The position numbers and the translations under genes are program-made. From Pseudomonadota bacterium (lineage in GTDB: Bacteria > Pseudomonadota > Alphaproteobacteria > UBA1280 > RI-95), in the NCBI GenBank assembly GCA_016125375.1, contig WGLU01000005.1, positions 62,001 to 126,000 on the forward strand: a DNA stretch of 64,000 bases, given 5' to 3'. Each line of letters begins with the position of its first letter. The stretch's first letter is position 1. Positions 43,410 to 53,162 of this stretch are shown here, in pieces. Below the pieces are notes generated by a model, which had not been told where the DNA came from, searched no databases, and worked only from the letters and a program-made list of their open reading frames with translations.

Positions 43410-44576
43410 ATGATGAACACTCCCCTAAAGAAATATCTGGGCACAGCCCTGCTGGCCACAGTGCTGCTGAGCGGTTGCGGCGGCTCTCAGGAGCAGGCGC
43501 AGCAAGGCGGCATGCCGGTAAAAGTTGCCCCCCCGACCCAGCAGAAGCTGACAGAGTGGGATGAGTTTACAGGCCGTTTTCAGGCCCGCGAGCGTGTGGA
43601 GATTCGTGCCCGTGTGAGCGGTTACCTTGACCAGATCAAGTTCGCCGACGGCCAGATGGTTAAGAAAGACGATGTTCTGTTTGTAATTGACCAGCGACCG
43701 TTCCAGATTGCCCTGGACAGAGCGGAAGCCAGCCTAGACGTTGCCAAAAAGGAATATGACCGGACCAAAAACCTGCGCAAGACCAATGCCGTATCCGAGA
43801 CTGACAAGGACAAGGCATGGCAGGCCTACCGCGAAGCCAAGGCCGCTTACGATGAAGCCAAGCTGAATCTGGAGTTCACCGAGGTAAAATCTCCTATTAG
43901 CGGACGTGCAAGCCGTAACCTTGTAGACGTTGGTAACCTGATTAACGGCGGGGATCTGAATGCCACTCTGCTGACAACGGTAGTGAACATGGATCCGATT
44001 GATTTCTATTTTGAAGTCAGCGAGCGGGACGTCCTCAAATACATGCGCCTTGAGCAGAAGAACGGTGGCGAGAACATTGCGACCGCACGCCCTGCCATGC
44101 TGAAACTGCAGGATGAAAAGGAATATACCCACCGCGGTACCGTAGACTTTGTGGACAACGAGGTCGACCGCAGCACAGGTACGCTCCAGCGCCGCGCTGT
44201 TTTCCAGAATGCGGACGGAACACTGTTGCCCGGCATTTTTGGCCGTATCCGCGTTCCCGGTAGCGAAGAGTATGAAGCCACTCTGGTTCCTGACGAGGTG
44301 ATTGGCACCAACCAGAACCAAAAATTTGTGTACGTTGTGGGTGAGGGGAACACCGTGCAGCCCCGTCCGGTTGTACTGGGCCCCCTGCATGACGGCAATA
44401 TGCGCATCATCCGTAGCGGTCTGACATCCGCCGATCAGGTCATCGTCAGCGGTCTGACCATTCTGCGCCCCGGCATGCCGATTACGCCGATGCCTGCCAA
44501 CCCGCCGCAAGCTGCCGAAGAAGGTGCCGCTGCCGACGGTAACGAACAAACTGTATCCGCCGAAGGGCAGGAGTAA
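43410..44576 (+). CDS. RND efflux periplasmic adaptor lipoprotein (AcrA-like)
   Basis: 388 residues. Lipoprotein signal peptide with LLSGCGG (Cys23). WDEFTGRFQARERVEIRARVSGYLDQIKFADGQMVKKDDVLFVIDQRPFQI is the classical MexE/AcrA barrel and lipoyl start. A short coiled coil (about 95-150), then LEFTEVKSPISGRASRNLVDVGNLI and a C-terminal membrane-proximal domain. Start of a three-gene RND operon, 7 bases before the pump gene. Confidence 0.92.
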   Translation: MMNTPLKKYLGTALLATVLLSGCGGSQEQAQQGGMPVKVAPPTQQKLTEWDEFTGRFQARERVEIRARVSGYLDQIKFADGQMVKKDDVLFVIDQRPFQIALDRAEASLDVAKKEYDRTKNLRKTNAVSETDKDKAWQAYREAKAAYDEAKLNLEFTEVKSPISGRASRNLVDVGNLINGGDLNATLLTTVVNMDPIDFYFEVSERDVLKYMRLEQKNGGENIATARPAMLKLQDEKEYTHRGTVDFVDNEVDRSTGTLQRRAVFQNADGTLLPGIFGRIRVPGSEEYEATLVPDEVIGTNQNQKFVYVVGEGNTVQPRPVVLGPLHDGNMRIIRSGLTSADQVIVSGLTILRPGMPITPMPANPPQAAEEGAAADGNEQTVSAEGQE

Positions 44577-44583
44577 TTAGACA

Positions 44584-47500
44584 ATGAAGTTCTCTCACTT
44601 TTTTATCGACCGCCCGATTTTCGCGACGGTCATCTGGCTGATTACCCTGATTATCGGGGCCATCAGCTTCTACGCCCTGCCGATTGAGCAGTACCCGGGT
44701 GTAACACCGCCAACTGTTGTGGTCAGTGCCTCCTACCCCGGCGCAAGTGCTGACGTGGTGGCCAAAACCGTTGCCACACCGCTGGAGCAGGAAATTAACG
44801 GCGTAGAGAATATGCTCTACATGTCGTCCCAGTCGACCAACGACGGTAACGTGGCGATTACCATTACCTTCAAACTGGGGACCAATCTGGATACCGCACA
44901 GGTGCTGGTACAGAACCGCGTTGCCATTGCCGAAGCCCGCTTGCCGGAAGAGGTACGCCGCCGCGGGGTGACAACCGTTAAAAACTCGCCGGACATGATG
45001 ATGGTTATCAACATGTACTCGCCGGACGGGCGCTACGACCAGACATATATTGCCAACTATGCCACATTGCAGATCAAGGACCGTCTGGCCCGTATTGACG
45101 GTGTGGGTAGTATCCGCGTTTTCGGCGGTAGTGATTACGCCATGCGCATCTGGCTGGATCCGGACAAAATCGCCTCTATGGGCATGACAGCCGGCGACGT
45201 GCTGGGCGCCCTGCGCAGCAAGAACGTGCAGGTAGCATCGGGTGTTCTGGGGCAACAGCCTCTCAAACAGGAAACCGCCTTCGAGTTGAGCGTGCAGACA
45301 CAGGGACGTCTGGTATCGCCAGAGCAGTTTGCCGACGTGGTGGTGAAAGCCTCGCCGGACGGCCGTATCGTCAAACTTAAGGACGTGGGCCGTGTGGAAC
45401 TGGGTGCGGAAAACTATTTCACCCGCGGCTATCTGGGTGACAAAAAGTCCGTTGTACTGCCTATTTTCCAGCGTCCCGGCTCCAACGCGCTGACAACCGC
45501 CGCCGCCGTGCAGGACGAGATGCGTACCATTGCGCAGAACTTCCCTGCCGGGCTGGAGTATAAAATCGTCTATAACCCGACCGAGTTTATTGCGGCCTCC
45601 ATTAAAGCCGTTTACCACACGATTTTTGAAGCCATCGTGCTGGTGGTGCTGGTGATTATGGTGTTCCTGCAAAACTGGCGTGCGGCGATTGTGCCGATTG
45701 TGGCGATTCCGATTTCGCTGATTGGTACGTTTGCCGTTATGGCTGCGCTGGGCTTCTCGCTCAATAACCTGACCCTGTTCGGGTTGGTGCTGTCCATCGG
45801 TATTGTGGTGGACGACGCGATTGTGGTGATTGAGAACATGGAGCGCCTGATGGCCAAAGGCCTTGACCGCGTGAAGGCGGCCAAACAAACCATGGACGAG
45901 GTGGGTGGTGCGCTCGTGGCCATCGGCCTTGTACTTGCGGGTGTGTTCCTGCCGACGCTGTTTATCGACGGTATTTCGGGCCGCTTCTTCCAGCAGTTCG
46001 GGGTGGTGATTTCGGTTGCGACGGTCTTCTCTGTAGCTGTATCGCTGACATTGAGCCCTGCACTGGCCGCGCTGTTGCTGACCTATCACGGTAAGCACAA
46101 AGGTGAGGCAACACCGCCTCTGGGGTTGAATCCGCTGCCGTGGTTCTTCCATAAGTTCAATATCTTTATGGAATCCCTGTCCACCAACTATGGCCGTTTG
46201 ACGGCACGTCTGGTGCGCATGGGTGCCCTGATGATGATTGTGTATGCAGGCCTGATGGGGCTGACGTCACTGGGCTTTAAAGAAGTACCGACCGGGTTTA
46301 TTCCGGCACAGGATCAGGGCTACTTTATTGTGGCTATCCAGCTGCCGCCCGGTGCGTCGCTCGACCGCACCGATGCCGTGGTGCAGGAGGCCGTTCAGCG
46401 CATCCTGAAAGTGGACGGTATCAAGAATGCTGTTGGTTTTGCCGGCTTTAACGGTGCAACCTTTACCAATGCGACCAATGCGGGGGCGATTTTCCCCGTG
46501 CTGGAAGACTTTGACGTGCGTAAAGCCAAGGGCATTACTGCCGAGGCGCTGCTGACCCGCCTGCGTGGCGAAATGGCGCAGATCGATAAAGGTTTCCTGA
46601 TTGTTATCGCCCCGCCACCTGTGCGCGGTATCGGTAACGGCGGCGGCTTTAAGATGATGCTGCAAGACCGTGGCGGTGTAGGTATCGACCAAGTGAACAA
46701 CTCCCTGTGGGCACTGGCTGGCGCTGCCAACCAGTCCGGCGTGGTGCGCTCGGTCTTTACCTTCTTCGAAAACCGCACGCCGCAGGTCTACTTGGACCTC
46801 GACCGTGAACGGACGGAGCGTCTGGGCGTGCCGCTGGACCGCGTTTTTGAAGCGCTGAGCGTATATCTGGGCTCCGCCTACGTGAACGACTTTAACTATC
46901 TGGGCCGTACTTACCGCGTCACGGCGCAGGCCGATGGCGATTACCGGATGACGGCTGATGATATTTCCCGCATCCGGGTGCGTAACGAGCAGGGCAACAT
47001 GGTGCCGCTGGGGACTTTGGCCCAGTTCGAGGACCGTTCCGGCCCGTCGCGTCAGCCGCGCTACAACCTCTACCCCGCAGCAGAGTTGCAGGGTGAGGCT
47101 GCTCCGGGCTTCAGCTCCGGTCAGGCGTTGGCCAAGATGGAAGAGCTGGCCGGGCAGATTCTGCCCCCTGGTGTCGGCTTTGAGTGGACCGAACTGGCGT
47201 TCCAGCAGAAGCAGTCCAGCAACAGTGGCGTAATTGCCTTTGGTCTGGCTGTGGTGTTTGTGTTCCTGTTGCTGGCCGCGTTGTACGAAAGCTGGGTGCT
47301 GCCGCTGTCCATCGTGCTGATTGTGCCGATGTGTCTGCTGTCCGCCATCACGGGCATTTGGCTCGCGAAGATGGATAACAACATCCTGACCCAGATCGGC
47401 CTTGTGGTGCTGATTGGTCTGGCCAGCAAGAACGCCATTTTGATTGTGGAGTTCGCCAAACAACGTCAGGAAGACAACGGCGATAGCCCGTGGACTGCTG

Positions 47501-47763
47501 CCGTAGAGGCCGCCAAGCTGCGTCTGCGCCCGATTCTGATGACATCGTTCGCCTTTATTCTGGGGGTTGTGCCGCTGGTGCTGGCTTCCGGTGCCGGGGC
47601 GGAGATGCGTCAGGCACTGGGTGTTGCTGTATTCAGCGGCATGCTGGGTGTGACGTTCTTCGGTCTTATCTTTACCCCTGTATTTTACGTGCTGTGCCGC
47701 AGACTGGGCAGCATCTTCAACCGCCTGCGCGGAAAGGAGCACAACCATGTTCAGAAAGCCTAA
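44584..47763 (+). CDS. RND multidrug efflux pump, HAE1 family (AcrB/MexF-like)
   Basis: 1059 residues, full length. N-terminus MKFSHFFIDRPIFATVIWLITLIIGAISFYALPIEQYPGVTPPTV is typical of HAE1 pumps. The proton-relay pair Asp410-Asp411 lies in GIVVDDAIVVIENMERLM. DGISGRFFQQFGVVISVATVFS and GLASKNAILIVEFAKQRQE are further signatures. Drug:proton antiport across the inner membrane into an OMF channel. It overlaps the outer-membrane gene by 17 bases. Confidence 0.95.
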   Translation: MKFSHFFIDRPIFATVIWLITLIIGAISFYALPIEQYPGVTPPTVVVSASYPGASADVVAKTVATPLEQEINGVENMLYMSSQSTNDGNVAITITFKLGTNLDTAQVLVQNRVAIAEARLPEEVRRRGVTTVKNSPDMMMVINMYSPDGRYDQTYIANYATLQIKDRLARIDGVGSIRVFGGSDYAMRIWLDPDKIASMGMTAGDVLGALRSKNVQVASGVLGQQPLKQETAFELSVQTQGRLVSPEQFADVVVKASPDGRIVKLKDVGRVELGAENYFTRGYLGDKKSVVLPIFQRPGSNALTTAAAVQDEMRTIAQNFPAGLEYKIVYNPTEFIAASIKAVYHTIFEAIVLVVLVIMVFLQNWRAAIVPIVAIPISLIGTFAVMAALGFSLNNLTLFGLVLSIGIVVDDAIVVIENMERLMAKGLDRVKAAKQTMDEVGGALVAIGLVLAGVFLPTLFIDGISGRFFQQFGVVISVATVFSVAVSLTLSPALAALLLTYHGKHKGEATPPLGLNPLPWFFHKFNIFMESLSTNYGRLTARLVRMGALMMIVYAGLMGLTSLGFKEVPTGFIPAQDQGYFIVAIQLPPGASLDRTDAVVQEAVQRILKVDGIKNAVGFAGFNGATFTNATNAGAIFPVLEDFDVRKAKGITAEALLTRLRGEMAQIDKGFLIVIAPPPVRGIGNGGGFKMMLQDRGGVGIDQVNNSLWALAGAANQSGVVRSVFTFFENRTPQVYLDLDRERTERLGVPLDRVFEALSVYLGSAYVNDFNYLGRTYRVTAQADGDYRMTADDISRIRVRNEQGNMVPLGTLAQFEDRSGPSRQPRYNLYPAAELQGEAAPGFSSGQALAKMEELAGQILPPGVGFEWTELAFQQKQSSNSGVIAFGLAVVFVFLLLAALYESWVLPLSIVLIVPMCLLSAITGIWLAKMDNNILTQIGLVVLIGLASKNAILIVEFAKQRQEDNGDSPWTAAVEAAKLRLRPILMTSFAFILGVVPLVLASGAGAEMRQALGVAVFSGMLGVTFFGLIFTPVFYVLCRRLGSIFNRLRGKEHNHVQKA

Positions 47764-49195
47764 GAACCTTCTGATTCTGACAACTGCCGTTCTACTGTCC
47801 GGCTGCGGCAGTCTGACGGGGCTTATCGGCCGCGTCTATGAGGAGCCGAAGGCACCTGAAATGAGCGAAAGCATTTTGCAGGAGCAAAGTGATGGCCGCT
47901 ATCAGGTTGCAGCTCCTGTTGCCGCATGGTGGGAACAGCTGGGCGATGACCAGCTGACCGAGCTGGTGACCGAAGCGCTGGCAAACAATCTGGATGTAAA
48001 GGTTGCGGTTGCCAATGTTAAGGCTGCCCGCGCCTATGTTCGCGGCCAGAAGTTTGACCGCTACCCGACAGTGACAGCCAGCGGCGGGTATACCCGCGAG
48101 CGCCTGAGCAATGATGGCAGAACCGGCAAACCTGCCGACAGAACCGTATCAAGCTACGATGCGGGTTTTGACGCATTTTGGGAGCTGGACCTGTTCGGAC
48201 GGGTGGAAGAAGGTATTGCCGCCCGCAAAGCCGTCTATGAAGGCAGCGAGGCAGAGCTTGCCAACGTGTATGTGACGGTCGCTGCCGAGGTGGCCCGTAC
48301 TTACACCGAGCTGCGCGGTGCCCAGTACCGCCTCAGCGTGGCGAAACGCAACGCGGAGAATCAGCAGAAGACCTACGACCTGATTACCAATCTGGTAGAA
48401 GGTGGCCGTAGTAGCGACCTGGATATTGCCCGTGCACAGGCACAGCTGGACCAGACGCTTGCTCTGGTTCCGCCGTTGGAAGCGGAAATCAACGCTGCTG
48501 CCAACCGATTGGCCGTGTTGACAGGCAAAACACCTGATGCACTGCGTGGGAATCTGTCGGACGTCAAACCGATTCCGTCCATTCCGGCCCATGTATTGGT
48601 TGGTTCCGCTCAGGACCTGCTGAAAAACCGTCCGGACGTTCGGGTAGCCGAACGTGCACTTGCGACGGCAACAGCAGAATATAACGTCAATGTGGCGGAC
48701 TTCTACCCGACGCTCAGCGTGAGTGGCAGTCTGGGCTTTTTGGCACGGACGGCCAGCAACCTGTTCACCAGTGGTGCAACAACGGCACTTCTGGCACCGG
48801 GTATCAGCTGGTCGGCGTTTGACCTTGGCCGCGTCAAGGCCCGGGTAGACGCGTCCGATGCTGCAACGGATGTGGCGATGGCGAACTTCCAGCAGACGGT
48901 GCTGGAGGCTCTGGAAGAGCTCGACTCCTCCATGGTGCGCTTCTCCCGCGAGGAACAGCGCCGTGCGCGTTTGCTGGGTGCAGCAGAATCAAGCGCCAAA
49001 GCTGCCAAACTGGCGCGCCAACGGTATGAGGCTGGCCGGGATAGCTTCCTTGACTTGCTGGATACCGAACGCCGTCTGCTGGATGCGGAAGATGCGCTTG
49101 CAAGCAGCGAAACACAGGCCGTGCTTGACCTGATAGCCGTGTATAAAGCCCTCGGCGGCGGTTGGCAGGGTGGCAAGGCAGCCCAGCGCCAGTAA
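47747..49195 (+). CDS. Outer-membrane efflux lipoprotein (NodT/OprM family)
   Basis: 482 residues. Lipoprotein signal with LLSGCGS (Cys20). Two OEP repeats of long helices and strands: WWEQLGDDQLTELVTEALANNLDVKVAVANVKAARAY and AQDLLKNRPDVRVAERALATATAEYNVNVADFYPTLS, the NodT-family hallmarks. It provides the outer-membrane channel for the RND pump and could also serve the emrAB and MacA-type exporters, which have no OMF of their own here. Confidence 0.93.
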   Translation: MFRKPKNLLILTTAVLLSGCGSLTGLIGRVYEEPKAPEMSESILQEQSDGRYQVAAPVAAWWEQLGDDQLTELVTEALANNLDVKVAVANVKAARAYVRGQKFDRYPTVTASGGYTRERLSNDGRTGKPADRTVSSYDAGFDAFWELDLFGRVEEGIAARKAVYEGSEAELANVYVTVAAEVARTYTELRGAQYRLSVAKRNAENQQKTYDLITNLVEGGRSSDLDIARAQAQLDQTLALVPPLEAEINAAANRLAVLTGKTPDALRGNLSDVKPIPSIPAHVLVGSAQDLLKNRPDVRVAERALATATAEYNVNVADFYPTLSVSGSLGFLARTASNLFTSGATTALLAPGISWSAFDLGRVKARVDASDAATDVAMANFQQTVLEALEELDSSMVRFSREEQRRARLLGAAESSAKAAKLARQRYEAGRDSFLDLLDTERRLLDAEDALASSETQAVLDLIAVYKALGGGWQGGKAAQRQ

Positions 49196-49209
49196 TCGGC
49201 TCCCTCTAA

Positions 49210-49255
49210 AGAGGCTGGCAGACATATGATGTATGCCAGCCTCTTCTCATTTTTT
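49210..49255 (+). terminator. Terminator of the RND operon
   Basis: 11-bp stem AGAGGCTGGCA/TGCCAGCCTCT, 13-base loop, then TCTCATTTTTT. Confidence 0.75.
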
Positions 49256-49263
49256 CTGCTGCC

Positions 49264-49292
49264 ATAAAACCAAGCGTTCTGCTTGGTTTTAT
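49264..49292. terminator. Second hairpin after the RND operon
   Basis: 12-bp perfect stem ATAAAACCAAGC/GCTTGGTTTTAT with loop GTTCT. T-rich arms make it a bidirectional terminator candidate that insulates the next locus. Confidence 0.6.
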
Positions 49293-49372
49293 GCGCTGCC
49301 CCATGCTTTTGGTGGTGCGACTGCGAATCCTCTCTACACTATTAAGTTGTATATCCAAAGAGGGCTGCCAGC

Positions 49373-50266
49373 GTGCACAACACACCACTGACTGTTTTGA
49401 TTGTCGAAGATAACCCCATTTTTGTGGAGCTGCTGGGTGAGGCTATCCGTGGCGGTGGCGTGAACAATGTAGAGCGCCATGTGGCACGGGATGCGGAAGA
49501 TGCCATGCGCAAGTTCCGCTCGCAGGCACCGGATATTACTTTTCTGGATATTAACCTGCCCGATGGCAGTGGGCTCGACCTGCTGGATATGTTCCTGAAA
49601 ATAGCGCCGGACGCCTATGTGGTGATGCTTACGGGGGATGCGCATTCGGAAAGCGTGTTCCGGGCCTGCTCTTCGGGTGCTCAGGGGTACATTCTTAAAC
49701 CGTTCCAGCCCAAGCGGATTCACGAAGTTATTAAAACCTACATGTCCAGCCCCCGCGCCAAAGCGCCGAAACCTGTTCTGCAGCCGGTAAAAATACCACC
49801 AGTAAAGCCTAAAGTTGCTGCTGAGCCGGAACATGCGCCAACATTAGGCGATGTGCTCAAAACATGGCGGACACTGATTGTGAGTGCCGACAGTGACAGT
49901 GCATCGGATGTGCGGTTAATGCTGAACGAGATGGGATGCAAAACAGATGTGTGCCTGAGCGGGGAAGCTGGCTGGGCATTGTTAGAAGAGTCTCATTACG
50001 AGTTGGTGGTCATGGATACCAACCTGACAGATGTAGATGCCTACCAACTAGCCAACCAACTGCGTCTGCAGAACACGCGCCAGCCGATAAAGAGCTATGT
50101 GGTTATGCTCCTCCAGCCGTGGGAAGAGGTCAATAAAACCAAGGCAGACCTTGCCGGTGTGACCCACAGCCTGCCCAAATCCAAGCTTGCGGAGAAGTTC
50201 GAAGCGACTGTCGTCGCATGTGCGGGCGACTACCAGAGCCTGATGGGTGAGGCCTTCAAACGTTAA
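49373..50266 (+). CDS. Two-receiver response regulator
   Basis: 297 residues (GTG start). Receiver 1 (about 7-122) is complete: acidic Glu12-Asp13, phosphoacceptor Asp59, Thr87, Lys109. A Pro/Lys-rich linker (125-160) follows. Receiver 2 (about 166-290) keeps Asp173/Asp175, a phosphoacceptor-like Asp215 and Lys269, but the Thr position reads ML. No DNA-binding or enzymatic output domain. It may act by protein-protein contact. It immediately precedes the type I secretion locus, whose hybrid kinase with HPt could be its phosphodonor. Confidence 0.85.
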   Translation: MHNTPLTVLIVEDNPIFVELLGEAIRGGGVNNVERHVARDAEDAMRKFRSQAPDITFLDINLPDGSGLDLLDMFLKIAPDAYVVMLTGDAHSESVFRACSSGAQGYILKPFQPKRIHEVIKTYMSSPRAKAPKPVLQPVKIPPVKPKVAAEPEHAPTLGDVLKTWRTLIVSADSDSASDVRLMLNEMGCKTDVCLSGEAGWALLEESHYELVVMDTNLTDVDAYQLANQLRLQNTRQPIKSYVVMLLQPWEEVNKTKADLAGVTHSLPKSKLAEKFEATVVACAGDYQSLMGEAFKR

Positions 50267-50281
50267 ATTTAACTGCCTGAC

Positions 50282-50306
50282 ATGCCCGTAGGGGGTAGAC
50301 GGGCAT
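50282..50306 (+). terminator. Weak hairpin after the response regulator gene
   Basis: 8-bp stem ATGCCCGT/ACGGGCAT, 9-base loop, AAAATCGCCTTT downstream without a clean T-run. Confidence 0.35.
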
Positions 50307-50443
50307 AAAATCGCCTTTGTTTTATGTATTTATGCAGCTATTTGAATATACCACCAAGGGGAGTTTTTTGGAAAATGCGCTACATTTTTAGATTGTACCT
50401 TCTCTTATAAGGCTGTGGACCGAAGAAGGAAAGGGTTCCACCC

Positions 50444-53116
50444 ATGGTACAGATTTCTGATCAGGCACTGCAGTCCTTGGACGACTTGCTTGTTGGCACA
50501 GGCACCAAGAAACTCGAGGCCGAGGATTACTCGACCGAGGACCTGGACGGTGTTACTGAAGGGGCGTTCGGCTCCGGTAACCTGAACTATCTGCTTTTGC
50601 AGCAGCAACAAACAAACGAGCTGCAAAGCATCATTCAAACCAAGATTTTGTCGGACTCTGCCTTGTCAAACGGGTCCTTGTCTGCAATGCCGGTGGGTGC
50701 GGACGACTTGCGCCCTAATGGCGATGATGCCGCGTTTGCCAATACCTTCGGTGATGCCATAGACAAGGGCCGTGCTGATGCCATCAAGGCTGCCGACAGT
50801 GCCGCCGCACAAGCTGCTGCGGGCACTGGTCAAGGCCTCGGTGCGGCTGCGGTTGCGACCACAAGCTTTGTCGCGGCAGATGCTGTGGCACAGCGGGTAA
50901 ACCTGACGAGTGACCTGAGTACATCCGACCGCTTGACGGGGTTGGACGGTTCTGACGGTGCTGCCGGTACAGGCGGCCAGAACGGTAGCAATGGTACAGA
51001 TGGAACTGACGGCACGGATGGTGGTGGCGGTGATGGTGGTGACCACGATCCGTTCATTCACATCGATGTGGATTTAAGCAGCGGTGACCAGTTGGTGGAA
51101 ACGGTCAATAACGTGGTGAATCAGGCCGGCGATATTATTAATACCCTGCTGACCGAAGGTCCGGGACCTGTTGTAACGCAGGTGACCGATACGGTGAATG
51201 ACTTGCTGGATGATGTACTGCAAACCGTTGGTGGCGTAACGGATAACCTGCAGAATGTTCTGGCCGGGGACCTGTCGATTGCCAATCTGCTGGATACGCT
51301 CCCCTTGAACACTGTACTGGGTCCGGATGGACTGGATCTGAATGCGATTATTCGTGATACAGCCGATCTGAATCTGAACCTGACCGATGCGTTGAATCTG
51401 ACCACGGACCTTAACCTGCTGGAAACCGGGGTGCCGCTGGTGGATAACCTGTTGAGCACGGCCGACCAGATTGGCGACCTGAATCTGGACATCGGGAATA
51501 TTGTCGATAACGTGGATTCGCTTGTTGCCGGTTTGACAAGTGGCCTGCTGGGTTCGCCCACCGATGGTGACACTGACCTTGGCCTGAATCTGGGTGTAGG
51601 TGATTTGAGTGTTGCGGAAAACGTTCTGCTGGATCCGGTTGAGGCGCTGGTTGGCGATATAGATATTGGCGTCAACCTTGACCTGAATAGCGGTGACCTC
51701 GGTCTGGATAATCTGGTGACCATTGATAGTGATAACGCGCTTATCGATGGCGTAGGTGATGTGGCCGAGAATGCCCTTGGTGCTGTAGATGGCGTCGTCG
51801 GTGGCGTTACAGACGGCTTGGCAGATGGTGTGGGCGACCTGCTTGAGGGCGGGTTGACACCGGACACTGTTGTGGCGGCCGTGGATGATGTTGTCGGCGG
51901 TGTTGTTGATGGCCTGGGCGGTTTGCTGGGCGGTGGTGCTGAAGGCGATACCGACTTGGGCCTGAACCTTGGCGGCGAGGCGCTGGATATCCCTCTCGAC
52001 CCGGTTGAGGCGCTGGTGGGTGACGTGGATATTGGCGTCAACCTTGACCTGAGCGACGGTGACCTTGGCTTGGATAATCTGGTCAACATCGACAGTGATA
52101 ACGCCCTGATTGATGGCGTTGGGAATGTCGCCGAAGATGCCTTGTCGAGCGTGGATGGTGCGGTTGATACCGTCACGGACACGGTTGGTGATGTGCTGAG
52201 CGGTGATGTAAATCCGGACGAGGTACTGGCAGCCGCCGGTGATGCGGTCGGCGATGTCACAGATACTCTGACAGGTGGCGTGACTGACCTGCTGGGCGTT
52301 GGCGGTGGTAGCGATGGTGACACCGACTTGGGCCTGAATCTTGGCGGGGAAGCGATAGACATCCCGCTTGATCCGGTAGAAGCACTGGTGGGTGACGTGG
52401 ATGTTGGCGTCAACCTTGACCTGAGCGACGGCGATCTGGGTCTGGACAATCTGGTTAGTATCGACAGCGATAATGCCCTGATTGATGGTGTGGGTGATGT
52501 CGCCGAAGATGCGCTGTCTGGTGTTGATGGTACGGTTGATGACGTTGCAGACACGGTTAGTGATGTACTGAGCGGTGACGTAAATCCGGATGATGTGTTG
52601 GCGGCAGCCGGTGATGTTGTCGGTGATGTTACCGACACGCTGACAGATGGTCTGGGCGACTTGCTGGGCGGCGATAGCACCGACGGCGATACCGACCTTG
52701 GCCTGAACCTTGGTGGCGAGGCGCTGGATATTCCGCTCGACCCGGTGGAAGCGCTGGTGGGTGACGTGGATGTTGGCGTCAACCTTGACCTGGGCAGCGG
52801 CGATCTGGGACTGGGCGATATCATCGCAGTCGATGCGGATAACAGTTTGCTCGATAACACGGGTAGCGTTGTTGACGATATTCTTTCCTCCGCAGACAAT
52901 CTGCTGGATCTGGCCCCTTTGGAGGGCGGAGACAGTGGCGGGCTGGGTGATCTGGATCTTTCCGATACACTTGGCCTGGATGATTCGCTCGGCGGTGCTC
53001 TGGACGGGCTGCTGAACAACCCTTTGCCGGAGCCTACGGGCAGTGTGGACGAAGGCATGTCCGTCGTCTCAGATATTCATGACAAAGTACTGGGTGGTGT
53101 GTTCGGCCTGTTTTAG
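50444..53116 (+). CDS. Large acidic repeat protein, probable type I secretion cargo
   Basis: 890 residues, very rich in Asp, Gly, Leu and Val, no Cys seen and no N-terminal signal peptide. About 165-200 is a collagen-like Gly-x-x stretch (DGAAGTGGQNGSNGTDGTDG). Four repeats of about 123-126 residues start at Gly375, 501, 625 and 748, each opening GDTDLGLNLG, then LDPVEALVGD, GVNLDLSDGDLGLDNLV and a D/V-rich spacer with DVLSGDVNPDEVLAAAGD. The last copy is degenerate. No RTX GGxGxDxL nonapeptides are present. The DGD-rich strands may bind Ca2+. It is followed by an internal terminator and then by its likely exporter. GAAGGAAAGGG precedes the ATG. Confidence 0.8.
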   Translation: MVQISDQALQSLDDLLVGTGTKKLEAEDYSTEDLDGVTEGAFGSGNLNYLLLQQQQTNELQSIIQTKILSDSALSNGSLSAMPVGADDLRPNGDDAAFANTFGDAIDKGRADAIKAADSAAAQAAAGTGQGLGAAAVATTSFVAADAVAQRVNLTSDLSTSDRLTGLDGSDGAAGTGGQNGSNGTDGTDGTDGGGGDGGDHDPFIHIDVDLSSGDQLVETVNNVVNQAGDIINTLLTEGPGPVVTQVTDTVNDLLDDVLQTVGGVTDNLQNVLAGDLSIANLLDTLPLNTVLGPDGLDLNAIIRDTADLNLNLTDALNLTTDLNLLETGVPLVDNLLSTADQIGDLNLDIGNIVDNVDSLVAGLTSGLLGSPTDGDTDLGLNLGVGDLSVAENVLLDPVEALVGDIDIGVNLDLNSGDLGLDNLVTIDSDNALIDGVGDVAENALGAVDGVVGGVTDGLADGVGDLLEGGLTPDTVVAAVDDVVGGVVDGLGGLLGGGAEGDTDLGLNLGGEALDIPLDPVEALVGDVDIGVNLDLSDGDLGLDNLVNIDSDNALIDGVGNVAEDALSSVDGAVDTVTDTVGDVLSGDVNPDEVLAAAGDAVGDVTDTLTGGVTDLLGVGGGSDGDTDLGLNLGGEAIDIPLDPVEALVGDVDVGVNLDLSDGDLGLDNLVSIDSDNALIDGVGDVAEDALSGVDGTVDDVADTVSDVLSGDVNPDDVLAAAGDVVGDVTDTLTDGLGDLLGGDSTDGDTDLGLNLGGEALDIPLDPVEALVGDVDVGVNLDLGSGDLGLGDIIAVDADNSLLDNTGSVVDDILSSADNLLDLAPLEGGDSGGLGDLDLSDTLGLDDSLGGALDGLLNNPLPEPTGSVDEGMSVVSDIHDKVLGGVFGLF

Positions 53117-53130
53117 GCCGAACACATTTT
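53099..53130 (+). terminator. Terminator overlapping the cargo stop codon
   Basis: 11-bp perfect stem GTGTTCGGCCT/AGGCCGAACAC, 5-base loop GTTTT, then ATTTTT. The stop codon TAG (53114-53116) lies at the loop/stem edge. It should lower transcription of the exporter genes relative to the cargo gene. Confidence 0.8.
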
Positions 53131-53162
53131 TATTTGCAATAATAACTAATTAGGTCGTTTAC

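Noticed and set aside
44482-46152. 556-codon minus-strand frame opposite the RND pump
   Set aside because: Antisense shadow rich in His/Arg/Gln; the pump is full length on the plus strand.
51121-53058. 645-codon Ser/Pro-rich open frame on the minus strand
   Set aside because: It is the antisense of the repetitive cargo gene. Low-complexity repeat DNA leaves the opposite frame open; no ribosome site or domain is seen.
50444-53116. RTX toxin/adhesin assignment of the repeat protein
   Set aside because: No GGxGxDxL nonapeptide arrays were found; the Asp-rich repeats are of another kind.
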